The notes under the pieces: model-generated | Databases searched by the model: none | The model's input: only the letters and a program-made list of their open reading frames with translations | Told to the model about the DNA's origin: nothing | Assembly (NCBI GenBank): GCA_016293805.1 | Contig: JAEDDI010000011.1 | Coordinates: forward strand, 1-45,946 | DNA length: 45,946 bases | From: Bacillota bacterium | GTDB taxonomy: Bacteria; Bacillota; Clostridia; Peptostreptococcales; Anaerovoracaceae | Reading direction: 5' to 3' | Part shown: piece by piece, positions 31,184-41,400 of the stretch | How positions within the stretch are numbered: the first letter of the stretch is position 1 | How the letters are laid out: the number at the start of each line of letters is the position of its first letter | Position numbers and translations under genes: made by a program

Positions 31184-33250
31184 CTATTTATTAATTTTTT
31201 CTACCAGATTATCAGGCAGTTTCTCGAAGTGGTCGAACTGCATTACATATATACCGCGACCCTGTGTCTTTGAACGAAGGTCTGTAGCATATCCGAACAT
31301 CTCTGAAAGCGGTACCATACCTCTTACAGCTACTGCTCCATTGAGCATGTCTGTTCCTTCTATTCTGCCTCTTCTTGAACTGATATCTCCAATTACATCG
31401 CCCATGTATTCCTCAGGCACATTTACCTCTACCTTGAATATTGGCTCAAGCAGTACAGGATTTGCCTTCTTTGCAGCTTCTCTGAATGCCATCGATGCGG
31501 CAATCTTGAATGCCATTTCCGATGAGTCAACTTCGTGATATGAACCATCGTAAAGCTCAACTGCTACGTCAACAACCTGATATCCTGCAATAGGACCTGA
31601 TTCCATGGCTTCTCTGATACCATCTTCAACCTTAGGTATGAACTCCTTAGGAATTGCTCCTCCGACGATTGAATTGATGAATTCGAATCCTTCGCCCGGA
31701 GCCTTTGGTGAAACTCTGATCTTAACATGACCATACTGACCATGTCCGCCGCTCTGCTTAGCATATTTGTATTCGACATCTGCATTGCCTGTAATTGTTT
31801 CCTTGTATGAAACCTGAGGCTTTCCTACATTTGCCTCAACCTTAAATTCTCTAAGCAGTCTGTCAACGATGATTTCAAGATGAAGTTCACCCATACCGGC
31901 GATGATAGTCTGTCCGGTATCTTCATTTGTGTATGTCTTGAATGTCGGGTCTTCTTCAGCAAGTTTTGCCAGAGCAACACCCATCTTTTCCTGTCCTGCC
32001 TTTGTTTTTGGCTCAATGGCGATTTCAATTACAGGATCAGGGAATTCCATTGATTCAAGAATTACTTCATGCTTCTCGTCACACAGTGTATCGCCTGTAG
32101 TAGTGTTCTTAAGTCCTACTGCAGCTGCAATATCACCCGAGTAAACTTCTGATATTTCTTCTCTCTTGTTTGCATGCATCTGAAGAATTCTTCCAATTCT
32201 TTCCTTCTTGCCCTTAGTTGAGTTGTATACATATGAACCTGTCTCCAGTGTTCCCGAATACACTCTGAAGAATGCAAGCTTACCTACAAACGGGTCAGCC
32301 ATAATCTTGAATGCAAGTGCTGAGAAAGGACCGTTGTCATCAGCAGGTCTTTCAACTTCCGCATTATCTCTGTTAGGGTCTATTCCCTTGATTGCAGGCA
32401 CGTCAACCGGTGACGGCATGTAATCAACAACAGCATCAAGCATTAACTGAACACCCTTGTTACGGTAAGCTGATCCGCATGTAACAGGAACCATTCTTCC
32501 TGCAATAGTCTCTTTCCTTATTACCTTCTTGATTTCCGCTTCACTGAATTCCTCACCCTCAAGATACTTCATCATAAGCTCTTCATCACATTCTGCTACT
32601 GATTCAATGAGCTTCTCGTGCCATTCACGGGCAAGTTCTTCCATATCTGCCGGAATATCTGTCATTTCATACTCTTTACCAAGATCATCCTTGTATATCT
32701 CTGCCTTCATTGCAATGAGGTCTACGATACCAACGAATGTCTCTTCTGCTCCGATAGGCAGCTGAACAGGTACGGCATTAGCCTTTAATCTGTCCTTTAC
32801 CATATTGACAACTCTGTAAAAGTCAGCACCCATTATATCCATCTTGTTGACGAATATCATTCTTGGTACGCCGTACTTTTCAGCCTGTCTCCATACAGTC
32901 TCTGACTGCGGTTCAACACCTCCCTTAGCACAAAGAACTGTTACAGCTCCGTCCAGTACTCTAAGGGATCTCTCTACCTCTACTGTGAAGTCTACATGGC
33001 CCGGTGTATCAATAATGTTGATTCTGATACCTTTCCATTGTGCCGTAGTAGCGGCAGAGGTTATTGTAATCCCACGTTCCTGTTCCTGCTCCATCCAGTC
33101 CATGGTAGCGGCTCCCTCGTGAGTTTCACCCAGCTTGTGTGTTCTACCGGTATAGAAAAGAATTCTTTCTGTTGTTGTAGTCTTACCGGCATCGATGTGT
33201 GCCATGATTCCGATATTTCTAGTTTTCTCCAGTGGAAAACTTCTAGCCAT
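31184..33250 (-). CDS. fusA: Elongation factor G
   Basis: The translocation GTPase, with G motifs AHIDAGKTTTTER, DTPGHVDF and NKMDIMG and domains II-V. I choose the ATG at 33250, which has AGGAGG eight bases upstream (688 residues); the ATG two codons earlier lies too close to that site. It sits in the classical rpsL-rpsG-fusA-tuf order. The full tRNA-mimic domain IV (YGHVKIRVSPKAPGEGFEF) contrasts with the divergent domain IV of the GTPase-nuclease fusion at 7367-9964. Confidence 0.98.
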   Translation of the reverse strand: MARSFPLEKTRNIGIMAHIDAGKTTTTERILFYTGRTHKLGETHEGAATMDWMEQEQERGITITSAATTAQWKGIRINIIDTPGHVDFTVEVERSLRVLDGAVTVLCAKGGVEPQSETVWRQAEKYGVPRMIFVNKMDIMGADFYRVVNMVKDRLKANAVPVQLPIGAEETFVGIVDLIAMKAEIYKDDLGKEYEMTDIPADMEELAREWHEKLIESVAECDEELMMKYLEGEEFSEAEIKKVIRKETIAGRMVPVTCGSAYRNKGVQLMLDAVVDYMPSPVDVPAIKGIDPNRDNAEVERPADDNGPFSALAFKIMADPFVGKLAFFRVYSGTLETGSYVYNSTKGKKERIGRILQMHANKREEISEVYSGDIAAAVGLKNTTTGDTLCDEKHEVILESMEFPDPVIEIAIEPKTKAGQEKMGVALAKLAEEDPTFKTYTNEDTGQTIIAGMGELHLEIIVDRLLREFKVEANVGKPQVSYKETITGNADVEYKYAKQSGGHGQYGHVKIRVSPKAPGEGFEFINSIVGGAIPKEFIPKVEDGIREAMESGPIAGYQVVDVAVELYDGSYHEVDSSEMAFKIAASMAFREAAKKANPVLLEPIFKVEVNVPEEYMGDVIGDISSRRGRIEGTDMLNGAVAVRGMVPLSEMFGYATDLRSKTQGRGIYVMQFDHFEKLPDNLVEKINK

Positions 33251-33292
33251 GTGCATAGCCTCCTTTCGCTAAAAATTCTGTAAACCCCACAA

Positions 33293-33763
33293 TTAGAATC
33301 TGTAGTGTGCAAACGCCTTGTTCGCCTCTGCCATCTTGTGAGTATCTTCTTTCTTCTTAACTGATGCACCAGTATTGTTTGCTGCATCCATGATTTCCTT
33401 TGCAAGTCTTTCTGACATAGTTTTTTCACCTCTTGCTCTAGTGTACTTTGTAAGCCATCTGAGACCAAGTGTCTGTCTTCTTTCAGGTCTGACTTCCATA
33501 GGAACCTGGTAGTTCGCACCACCAACTCTTCTTGCTTTTACTTCGAGAACAGGCATGATGTTGTTCATTGCCTTTTCAAATACTTCCAGCGGGTTTTCGC
33601 CGGTAGTCTGGCCGATTCTTTCAAAAGCATCATATACGATACCCTGAGCAACGCCCTTCTTACCGTCAAGCATTACGCTGTTGATAAGTTTTGCTACAAC
33701 AACGCTGCCGTAAACTGGATCAGGAAGTACTTCTCTCTTTGGAACGTTTCCTTTTCTTGGCAT
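33293..33763 (-). CDS. rpsG: 30S ribosomal protein S7
   Basis: A 156-residue primary 16S-binding protein. The N-terminus is MPRKGNVPKREVLPDPVYGS and the core ARRVGGANYQVPMEVRPERRQTLGLRWL is diagnostic. Normal length. It precedes fusA by 42 bases and is separated from rpsL by an unusually long spacer. Confidence 0.99.
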   Translation of the reverse strand: MPRKGNVPKREVLPDPVYGSVVVAKLINSVMLDGKKGVAQGIVYDAFERIGQTTGENPLEVFEKAMNNIMPVLEVKARRVGGANYQVPMEVRPERRQTLGLRWLTKYTRARGEKTMSERLAKEIMDAANNTGASVKKKEDTHKMAEANKAFAHYRF

Positions 33764-33999
33764 TTTTTCTTCCCTTCCGCTTAAATTAAGCTAACTCATA
33801 TTCTTCGCATTACCTTTCCCAGTCCCTCCAATACTCCAGAGATTTCCTTCTCAGAGGAACTCAGATAAAGTTACTCTTGAAACAGCCTTTGGAACTGAAT
33901 CAAGCATAGGGTTCGGTACTCAGATTAAACCTGACGGCGAATACGTCTTTTTAACCTGTGAATGTCAACTGTATATTGGCATTATTTCCCGATTAATTC
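33764..33999 (-). other. 236-base rpsL-rpsG spacer with repeat-hairpin-repeat structure
   Basis: This intercistronic gap is much longer than the usual few tens of bases. Two imperfect direct repeats GGWACTCAGATWAA (33856-33869 and 33915-33929, plus-strand reading) flank a hairpin whose outer arms are CTTGA/TCAAG (33876-33904) with inner CAG/CTG and CC/GG pairs. A second small palindrome, GCTTAA-A-TTAAGC, sits at 33779-33791 just before the rpsG ribosome site. A plus-strand frame (33795-34010) is open for 72 codons but has no start codon. It could be a structured mRNA leader or a small decayed mobile repeat; I cannot assign it. Confidence 0.5.
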
Positions 34000-34416
34000 C
34001 TATTTTTTCTTAGGTCTCTTAGCGCCGTACTTTGAACGAGCCTGCAGTCTGTTTGCTACACCTGCTGTATCAAGAGTACCTCTGATGATGTGGTATCTTA
34101 CACCTGGAAGGTCTTTAACTCTTCCGCCTCTGATAAGTACAACACTGTGCTCCTGAAGGTTATGACCGATACCAGGAATGTATGCTGTAACTTCGATACC
34201 GTTAGTCAGACGAACTCTGGCAACCTTTCTAAGAGCTGAATTAGGCTTCTTAGGTGTAACAGTCTTAACTGAAGTGCAAACGCCTCTCTTCTGAGGTGAG
34301 TTTGTGTCTGTAGCAACTCTCTTAAGTGAATTCATTCCCTTGTTAAGAGCCGGTGCAGTTGACTTCTTTTCACTGCTTGTTCTGCCCTGACGTACTAACT
34401 GATTGATAGTAGGCAT
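34000..34416 (-). CDS. rpsL: 30S ribosomal protein S12
   Basis: The decoding-centre protein, 138 residues from ATG 34416 (AAGGAG upstream); a frame to 34476 adds non-homologous residues. TPKKPNSALRK and RGGRVKDLPGVRYHIIRG are intact, with the two lysines linked to streptomycin sensitivity unchanged. Between PALN and SPQKRG it carries about 13 extra residues (KGMNSLKRVATDT), an insert I know from Bacilli such as Staphylococcus but not from many clostridia. Confidence 0.99.
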   Translation of the reverse strand: MPTINQLVRQGRTSSEKKSTAPALNKGMNSLKRVATDTNSPQKRGVCTSVKTVTPKKPNSALRKVARVRLTNGIEVTAYIPGIGHNLQEHSVVLIRGGRVKDLPGVRYHIIRGTLDTAGVANRLQARSKYGAKRPKKK

Positions 34417-34517
34417 TTTGTTCTCCTTTCCTCGTCTTGCTGGCGATTTCTCTAATCGGGAAAAATCGTTTTGCAAATAAATTAAATATATTCCAGGCCG
34501 AATCGGCCGAAATATCT

Positions 34518-34564
34518 AAAAAAATCGTCGGCTCATGGGCATGAAATCACCACAAGCCAACGAT
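34518..34564 (-). terminator. Terminator after rpoC
   Basis: Minus strand: ten-pair stem ATCGTTGGCT/AGCCGACGAT with one G-U pair, 21-base loop, then seven T (34518-34524), about 30 bases past the rpoC stop. It separates rpoBC from rpsL. An additional short hairpin GGCCG-AAT-CGGCC lies at 34496-34508, between this terminator and rpsL. I found no convincing promoter for rpsL in the remaining 80 bases. Confidence 0.9.
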
Positions 34565-34595
34565 AATTTTATCACAAAGCTGTCATCATTGTCAA

Positions 34596-37500
34596 TTAAA
34601 GTTCTTCATTAATTTCGAAAATTTCCTCTGCTTCAGCTTCATCTGCAAATGACTCTTCAATAACTTCTTCACTTCCGTTTTCATCTACAGAAGAAACTTC
34701 GGAAATTGAAGCCTGAAGCGCTGATACTGCATCGAATTCTTCCTCTTCCTCAAATTCCTGTTCACGAAGGCTCTCCTCGAATTCATCCACGATGAACTGG
34801 TTAGGACCGTAATCGAGTTCGATGTTTCTGTATCTCTTCATGCCTGTGCCGGCAGGAATGAGTTTTCCGATGATAACATTTTCCTTGAGTCCCTGCAGTG
34901 TATCCTTCTTGCCCTTGATAGCCGCATCTGTAAGAACTCTTGTTGTTTCCTGGAAGGATGCTGCTGAAAGGAACGAGTTTGTAGCAAGTGCCGCCTTTGT
35001 GATACCAAGAAGTGTCCTTGTTACCTCGGCAGGTTCTCCTCCCTGATCCTGTACTGCAGCGTTTGCGTCTTCAATTTCGAACTTACTGTACAGCCCTCCC
35101 GGAAGAAGATCTGTATCTCCAGGGTTCTCAACCTTGAACTTTGAAAGCATCTGGTTAACGATTACTTCAACATGTTTGTCGTTGATATCTACACCCTGGT
35201 TCTTGTATACCCTCTGTACTTCTTTAAGAAGATACTGATATACACCTTCTGCACCGTTCAGTCTGAGAATATCCTGAGGATTAAGAGGTCCCTTGGTTAT
35301 TCCGCTTCCTGCAGCTATGAAGTCGCCTTCTTTCACTCTTAAGATTGCAGCATACGGAACCGAATAGCTTCTGTCACCGTTTTCATTTCTTACGATTACT
35401 TCACGTTTTCCGCCTTTTCTTTCAATCTTGTATACAGTTCCGTCTTCTTCACAGATTTCTGCAACGCCCTTAGGTTTGCGGGCTTCGAAAAGCTCTACGA
35501 CTCTCGGAAGACCCTGAGTGATATCCGAACCTGCTACACCGCCGGTATGGAATGTTCTCATTGTAAGCTGAGTACCCGGTTCTCCGATTGACTGGGCCGC
35601 AGTTATACCTACAGCCTCTCCAATGTTTACGTTTTCACCTGTCGCAAGGTTTCTTCCGTAGCACTTAGCGCAAAGGCCTGTTCTGGAGTGGCATGTCATA
35701 ATGGATCTTATAGCAACAGATTCAATTCCTTCTTCTTCGATTCTGTCAGCTGCCTCTTCAGTAATCTCCTCGTTCTGCTCAACTATAATCTCTCCTGTTG
35801 TCGGACTGCAGATTTCATCAAGAGCAGTTCTTCCCATTATACGGAGCTTAAGTGATTCGATTTCTTCCTTGCCGTCCTTGAACGCTCTTACCTCAATACC
35901 TTCATCTGTGCCGCAGTCATACTCTCTTATGATTATGTTATGAGATACATCAACAAGTCTTCTGGTAAGATATCCCGAGTCAGCTGTACGAAGGGCTGTA
36001 TCGGCAAGTCCCTTACGTGCTCCGTTTGTTGAAATGAAGTAGTCAAGTACGGAAAGACCTTCACGGAAGTTCCTCTTGATAGGAATTCTTACAGTATCAC
36101 CGTTGGCCTTACCCATAAGGCCTCTCATTCCTCCTACCTGCTTAATCTGGTTCTTCGATCCTCTGGCTCCGGAATGTGCCATGATGTATAAGTTGTTTAA
36201 TGTACCCAGCGAGTTCATAAGTGCATCGGCAACATCTTCTGTTGTCTTATGCCATATCTTGATAATCTTTTCGTCACATTCTTCTCTTGATGCAAATCCC
36301 TTGCGGTATGCGCTTTCGTATTTTTCGACCTGTGCATCTGCCGCAGCTATAAGTTCTTCCTTCTCCTTAGGTATTTCCATATCAGAGATACTGATTGTAA
36401 TAGCTGCCTTTGTTGAATAGTGATATCCTGTATCCTTGATATAGTCAAGCATGAGAACGGTACCGGTATTTCCGTGTGTTCTGTAGCATTTGTCAATTAT
36501 CTTTCCGAGCTTCTTCTTGTCGCAGAGGAAGTTGATTTCAAGTGAATAAGGGTCTGAATTTCTGTCAACAAATCCTATATCCTGAGGAATTCCTCTGTTG
36601 AACAGGAATCTTCCTACTGTAGATTCAACAAGTCTGCCTCTCTTGTCTTCCTTGTCCCTGAATACCCTTACCTTTACCTTTGCATGTATATCCACAGTAC
36701 GTGTCTGATATGCCATAAGCATTTCATCCATGTCTGCAAAAATCTTTCCGTCACCCTTCTGGGCAACTCTGATATATCCCTGGCTTGCCTGTTTTTCAGC
36801 CTTTTCAGGATCTTCAAACATGTCAAGATCTTCATCTATTACCGCACCTGTCTCATCATATCTTCTTACGATTCCCGGATGAGTCATGTAATACGAACCC
36901 AGAATCATATCCTGTGTAGGAGTTGTGATAGGTGAACCGTCTTTAGGCGCAAGGATGTTGTTTACTGAAAGCATCAGGAATCTTGCTTCTGCCTGCGCCT
37001 CAACTGAAAGAGGTACGTGAACAGCCATCTGGTCACCGTCGAAATCGGCATTGAATGCTGTACATACAAGCGGATGAAGCTTGATAGCCTTACCCTCTAC
37101 AAGCACCGGCTCAAACGCCTGGATGCCAAGTCTGTGAAGAGTAGGAGCACGGTTAAGCATTACAGGATGTTCCTTGATTACATCTTCAAGAACGTCCCAT
37201 ACCTCAGGGCTTACCTTTTCAACCATTCTCTTTGCGCTCTTGATGTTGTGTGCAGTCTGATCCTCCACAAGTCTCTTCATGATGAAAGGCTTGAAAAGCT
37301 CAAGAGCCATCTTCTTAGGAAGTCCGCACTGATAGAACCTGAGTTCTGGTCCTACTACAATTACCGAACGTCCCGAATAGTCGACACGCTTGCCCAGAAG
37401 ATTCTGTCTGAATCTTCCCTGTTTTCCCTTAAGCATGTCTGAAAGCGACTTAAGAGGTCTTGATCCGGGACCTGTTACAGGTCTTCCTCTTCTGCCGTTA

Positions 37501-38411
37501 TCTATTAGCGCATCAACAGCTTCCTGAAGCATTCTCTTTTCATTTCTGATGATAATATCAGGAGCTGAAAGTTCTATAAGTCTCTTCAGTCTGTTGTTTC
37601 TGTTTATAACTCTTCTGTACAGATCGTTCAGATCCGAAGTTGCAAATCTTCCTCCGTCAAGCTGTACCATAGGTCTTAAATCAGGAGGAATTACAGGAAT
37701 TACCTCAAGTATCATCCACTCAGGTCTGTTTCCTGAAAGTCTTAATGCTTCAACAACTTCAAGTCTTCTTACAATTCTGATTTTCTTCTGTCCCGATGCT
37801 TCCCTGAGTTTTTCTCTGAGGTCAGCTGAAAGAACTTCAAGATCAATATCTTCAAGAAGCTTTCTGATGGCTTCAGCACCCATAAGGGCTGTAAAACTGT
37901 CGCCGTACTTTTCCTTCGCCTCTCTGTATTCAACCTCTGTGAGGATCTCCCTCTTTACAAGGCCGGTATCTCCGGGATCTGTCACGATATATGCTGCGAA
38001 GTACAGAACTCTTTCGAGATTTCTAGGTGAAATATCGAGAATAAGACCCATCCTCGAAGGGATTCCTTTAAAGTACCATATATGCGACACAGGTGCAGCA
38101 AGGACAATATGGCCCATTCGCTCTCTTCTCACCTTTGCCTTTGTTACTTCCACTCCGCATCTGTCGCATACGATGCCCTTGTATCTGATTCTCTTGTATT
38201 TACCGCAGTGACATTCCCAGTCCTTCATCGGTCCGAAGATTCTTTCGCAGAAAAGTCCGTCCCTTTCAGGTTTTAATGTTCTGTAGTTTATAGTTTCAGG
38301 CTTGGTTACTTCGCCATGTGACCAGCTTAATATCTTTTCTGTGGAAGCCAGTCCTATCTGCAGTGATTCAAAATTGTTCAGTTCATAACTGTTATTAGCA
38401 GTTTCACTCAT
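34596..38411 (-). CDS. rpoC: RNA polymerase subunit beta-prime
   Basis: The 1271-residue catalytic subunit. The N-terminal zinc site is CHCGKYKR...CDRCG (about 72-92), the active-site magnesium loop is NADFDGDQM, and a second zinc site is CHSRTGLCAKCYG. The trigger-loop region TAAQSIGEPGTQLTMRTFHTGG is intact. The last 60 or so residues form a very acidic tail (REQEFEEEEEF to EIFEINEEL). It follows rpoB after 18 bases. Confidence 0.99.
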   Translation of the reverse strand: MSETANNSYELNNFESLQIGLASTEKILSWSHGEVTKPETINYRTLKPERDGLFCERIFGPMKDWECHCGKYKRIRYKGIVCDRCGVEVTKAKVRRERMGHIVLAAPVSHIWYFKGIPSRMGLILDISPRNLERVLYFAAYIVTDPGDTGLVKREILTEVEYREAKEKYGDSFTALMGAEAIRKLLEDIDLEVLSADLREKLREASGQKKIRIVRRLEVVEALRLSGNRPEWMILEVIPVIPPDLRPMVQLDGGRFATSDLNDLYRRVINRNNRLKRLIELSAPDIIIRNEKRMLQEAVDALIDNGRRGRPVTGPGSRPLKSLSDMLKGKQGRFRQNLLGKRVDYSGRSVIVVGPELRFYQCGLPKKMALELFKPFIMKRLVEDQTAHNIKSAKRMVEKVSPEVWDVLEDVIKEHPVMLNRAPTLHRLGIQAFEPVLVEGKAIKLHPLVCTAFNADFDGDQMAVHVPLSVEAQAEARFLMLSVNNILAPKDGSPITTPTQDMILGSYYMTHPGIVRRYDETGAVIDEDLDMFEDPEKAEKQASQGYIRVAQKGDGKIFADMDEMLMAYQTRTVDIHAKVKVRVFRDKEDKRGRLVESTVGRFLFNRGIPQDIGFVDRNSDPYSLEINFLCDKKKLGKIIDKCYRTHGNTGTVLMLDYIKDTGYHYSTKAAITISISDMEIPKEKEELIAAADAQVEKYESAYRKGFASREECDEKIIKIWHKTTEDVADALMNSLGTLNNLYIMAHSGARGSKNQIKQVGGMRGLMGKANGDTVRIPIKRNFREGLSVLDYFISTNGARKGLADTALRTADSGYLTRRLVDVSHNIIIREYDCGTDEGIEVRAFKDGKEEIESLKLRIMGRTALDEICSPTTGEIIVEQNEEITEEAADRIEEEGIESVAIRSIMTCHSRTGLCAKCYGRNLATGENVNIGEAVGITAAQSIGEPGTQLTMRTFHTGGVAGSDITQGLPRVVELFEARKPKGVAEICEEDGTVYKIERKGGKREVIVRNENGDRSYSVPYAAILRVKEGDFIAAGSGITKGPLNPQDILRLNGAEGVYQYLLKEVQRVYKNQGVDINDKHVEVIVNQMLSKFKVENPGDTDLLPGGLYSKFEIEDANAAVQDQGGEPAEVTRTLLGITKAALATNSFLSAASFQETTRVLTDAAIKGKKDTLQGLKENVIIGKLIPAGTGMKRYRNIELDYGPNQFIVDEFEESLREQEFEEEEEFDAVSALQASISEVSSVDENGSEEVIEESFADEAEAEEIFEINEEL

Positions 38412-38429
38412 AAAAGTCCTCCCCCTTCA

Positions 38430-41400
38430 CTATATTTCTTCTTCAAACATGTCTGCTTCAGGTTCAAGATACTCTCCTTCAGCATTTACTTCAGCAAAGC
38501 CGTCACTGATATCTTCACTTGCAAGTTCATCCCTGTTGATTCCGGCTTCGTCAATATGACGTACTGAATCATCTTCCGACGCATCAGCAAAATGAACTTC
38601 TTCATCGTTTTCTGAAAGAACTCTCACGTCAAGACCAAGTGACTGCATTTCCTTGATGAGCACCTTGAATGATTCAGGGATACCCGGTTCAGGGATATTC
38701 TCGCCCTTGACAATCGCTTCGTATGTCTTGACACGTCCAACGATATCATCGGATTTAACTGTAAGAATCTCCTGAAGAGTGTATGCTGCACCGTATGCTT
38801 CAAGTGCCCATACTTCCATTTCTCCGAATCTCTGTCCGCCGAACTGTGCCTTTCCGCCAAGAGGCTGCTGAGTAACAAGTGAATAAGGACCTGTACTTCT
38901 TGCGTGAATCTTGTCATCAACAAGATGATGAAGCTTAAGCATGTACATGTATCCGACTGTAACAGGATTATCAAACGGAAGTCCTGTTCTGCCGTCTCTT
39001 AGCTGAAGTTTTCCTGTTTCTGAATATCCGCACTCCTTGAGAAGTTCACGGATATCCTTTTCTGTTGCACCATCGAATACAGGAGTGGAAATGTACCAGT
39101 CCTTCTTCTTTGCTGCAAGGCCCAGATGAACCTCAAGTACCTGACCGACATTCATTCGGGACGGTACGCCAAGAGGGTTAAGCATTACCTGAAGCGGTGT
39201 GCCGTCTTCAAGGAACGGCATGTCTTCTTCAGGAAGAATACGAGATATAACACCCTTGTTCCCATGACGTCCTGCCATCTTGTCTCCAACCTGAATCTTA
39301 CGCTTGGTTGCCATATAGCATCTAACAAGCTTGTTTACTCCAGGAGGAAGCTCGTCGCCGTTTTCCCTTGAAAATACTTTGACGTCTACAATTATTCCTG
39401 TCTCGCCGTGAGGCACTCTGAGCGATGTATCTCTGACTTCTCTTGCCTTTTCTCCGAAGATGGCTCTGAGAAGTCTTTCTTCTGCTGTCAGTTCAGTTTC
39501 TCCCTTAGGTGTAACCTTGCCGACAAGTATATCCCCTGCCTTTACTTCGGCACCTATTCTAATGATACCGTCTTCATCAAGATCCTTAAGAGCGTCTTCA
39601 CCGACATTCGGTATATCTCTTGTGATTTCTTCAGGTCCGAGTTTTGTATCTCTTGCCTCTGATTCAAACTCAACCATGTGAAGTGATGTGAGCACATCCT
39701 CCATTATAAGGCGCTCATTAAGAATGATAGCATCCTCATAGTTGTATCCTTCCCATGTCATGAATCCGATAAGCAGGTTCTTTCCAAGAGCAACTTCACC
39801 GTTTTCAGTTGACGGACCGTCTGCTATAATTTCATCAGCTTCAATGTGTTCGCCGTGGAATACGATAGGTCTCTGATTAAGGCATGTGCCCTGGTTTGAA
39901 CGCGCAAACTTAAGAAGCCTGTACTCGTCTCTGCCTTCTCCGTCATCTCTTAACACAACGATTCTGTCAGCATCAACAAATTCAACTGTACCTGAATGCT
40001 TTGCTACTGTTACAACACCGGAGTCCTTTGCAGCTCTGTATTCCATCCCTGTACCTACTCTAGGTGCCTCTGTAACAAGAAGAGGAACTGCCTGTCTCTG
40101 CATGTTAGAACCCATAAGGGCACGGTTGGCGTCGTCATTTTCAAGGAAAGGTATCATTGCTGTTGCAACTGATACAACCTGTCTAGGTGATACGTCCATA
40201 TAATCAATCTTGTCCCTGTCATAAAGGTCAATTTCTCCGTGAACACCGCGGCCTGCAACCTTACGGTTAAGAAATCTTCCTTCAGAGTCAAGAGGTTCGT
40301 TTGCCTGCGCAATTGTAAGGAATTCCTCCTCATCTGCAGTCAGGTAGTCGATTTCGTCTGTAACGATACCTGTTTCCTTGTCAACTTTTCTGTATGGAGC
40401 CTCTATGAATCCGTACTTGTTGATTATTCCGTATGTGGCAAGTGAACCTATAAGTCCGATGTTAGGTCCTTCAGGTGTTTCGATAGGGCACATTCTTCCG
40501 TAATGGGAATCATGAACGTCTCTGACGTCGAATCCGGCTCTTTCTCTGGAAAGACCGCCAGGTCCCAGTGCCGATAATCTTCTCTTGTGAGTAAGTTCAG
40601 CCAGAGGGTTGGTCTGGTCCATGAACTGTGACAGCTGGGAACTTCCGAAGAATTCCTTTACAGCTGCAGTAACAGGTCTGATGTTCATCAGCGCCTGAGG
40701 AGTTGTTGCCTCAATGTCCTGAGTTGTCATTCTTTCCTTTACAACTCTTTCCATTCTTGCAAGACCGATTCTGAACTGGTTCTGAAGAAGTTCACCGACT
40801 GTACGAAGTCTTCTGTTGCCCAGGTGGTCAATATCATCTGTAGTACCGATGCCGTACTTGATATTGAGAATGTAGCTGACTGATGCAACTATATCGTCAA
40901 TGATGATATGCTTAGGGGAAAGATCCCATTTTCTTTTTCTGAGAGTTCTCTTAAGTTCATCCTCGTCGAGGTTTTCGTCAAGAATCTCTCTGACTACAGG
41001 GTAGTATGCCCTCTCATCAAGTCCAAGCTCATCGATAATATCCTGGTCAAAATACTTGTTTGCATCTACAAATCTGTTGCCGGTAACCTTGGTTACTATT
41101 TCTTCAGATCCTACATTTGTTCCGTATGCAAGAACTGATGCAATACCTCTGTTTTCTATATCAAGAGCAGTTTCTCTTGATATCTTCTGATCCTTTTCGG
41201 CCACAATTTCGCCTGTATAAGGGTCAACAACATCTTCTGCCGCAATCACATTCTGCAGTCTGGAAGCTATACCAAGCTTCTTGTTATACTTGTATCTTCC
41301 GACTTTAGCAAGATCGTATCTCTTGGCATCGAAAAAAAGAACATTGATAAGTGACTGTGCACTCTCAACTGTAGGCGGCTCACCCGGCCTTAACCTCTTG

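Noticed and set aside
33764..33860. SAM riboswitch suggested by GGAGGGACTGG in the rpsL-rpsG spacer
   Set aside because: The other conserved SAM-I elements (the CTTATC-AGAGAGG start and the following GATGAAACC-type segment) are missing and the gene context is wrong.
33795..34013. Plus-strand coding sequence in the rpsL-rpsG spacer
   Set aside because: The frame has no ATG, GTG or TTG codon, runs into rpsL on the opposite strand and lies between co-transcribed minus-strand genes. Kept only as part of the structured-spacer finding.
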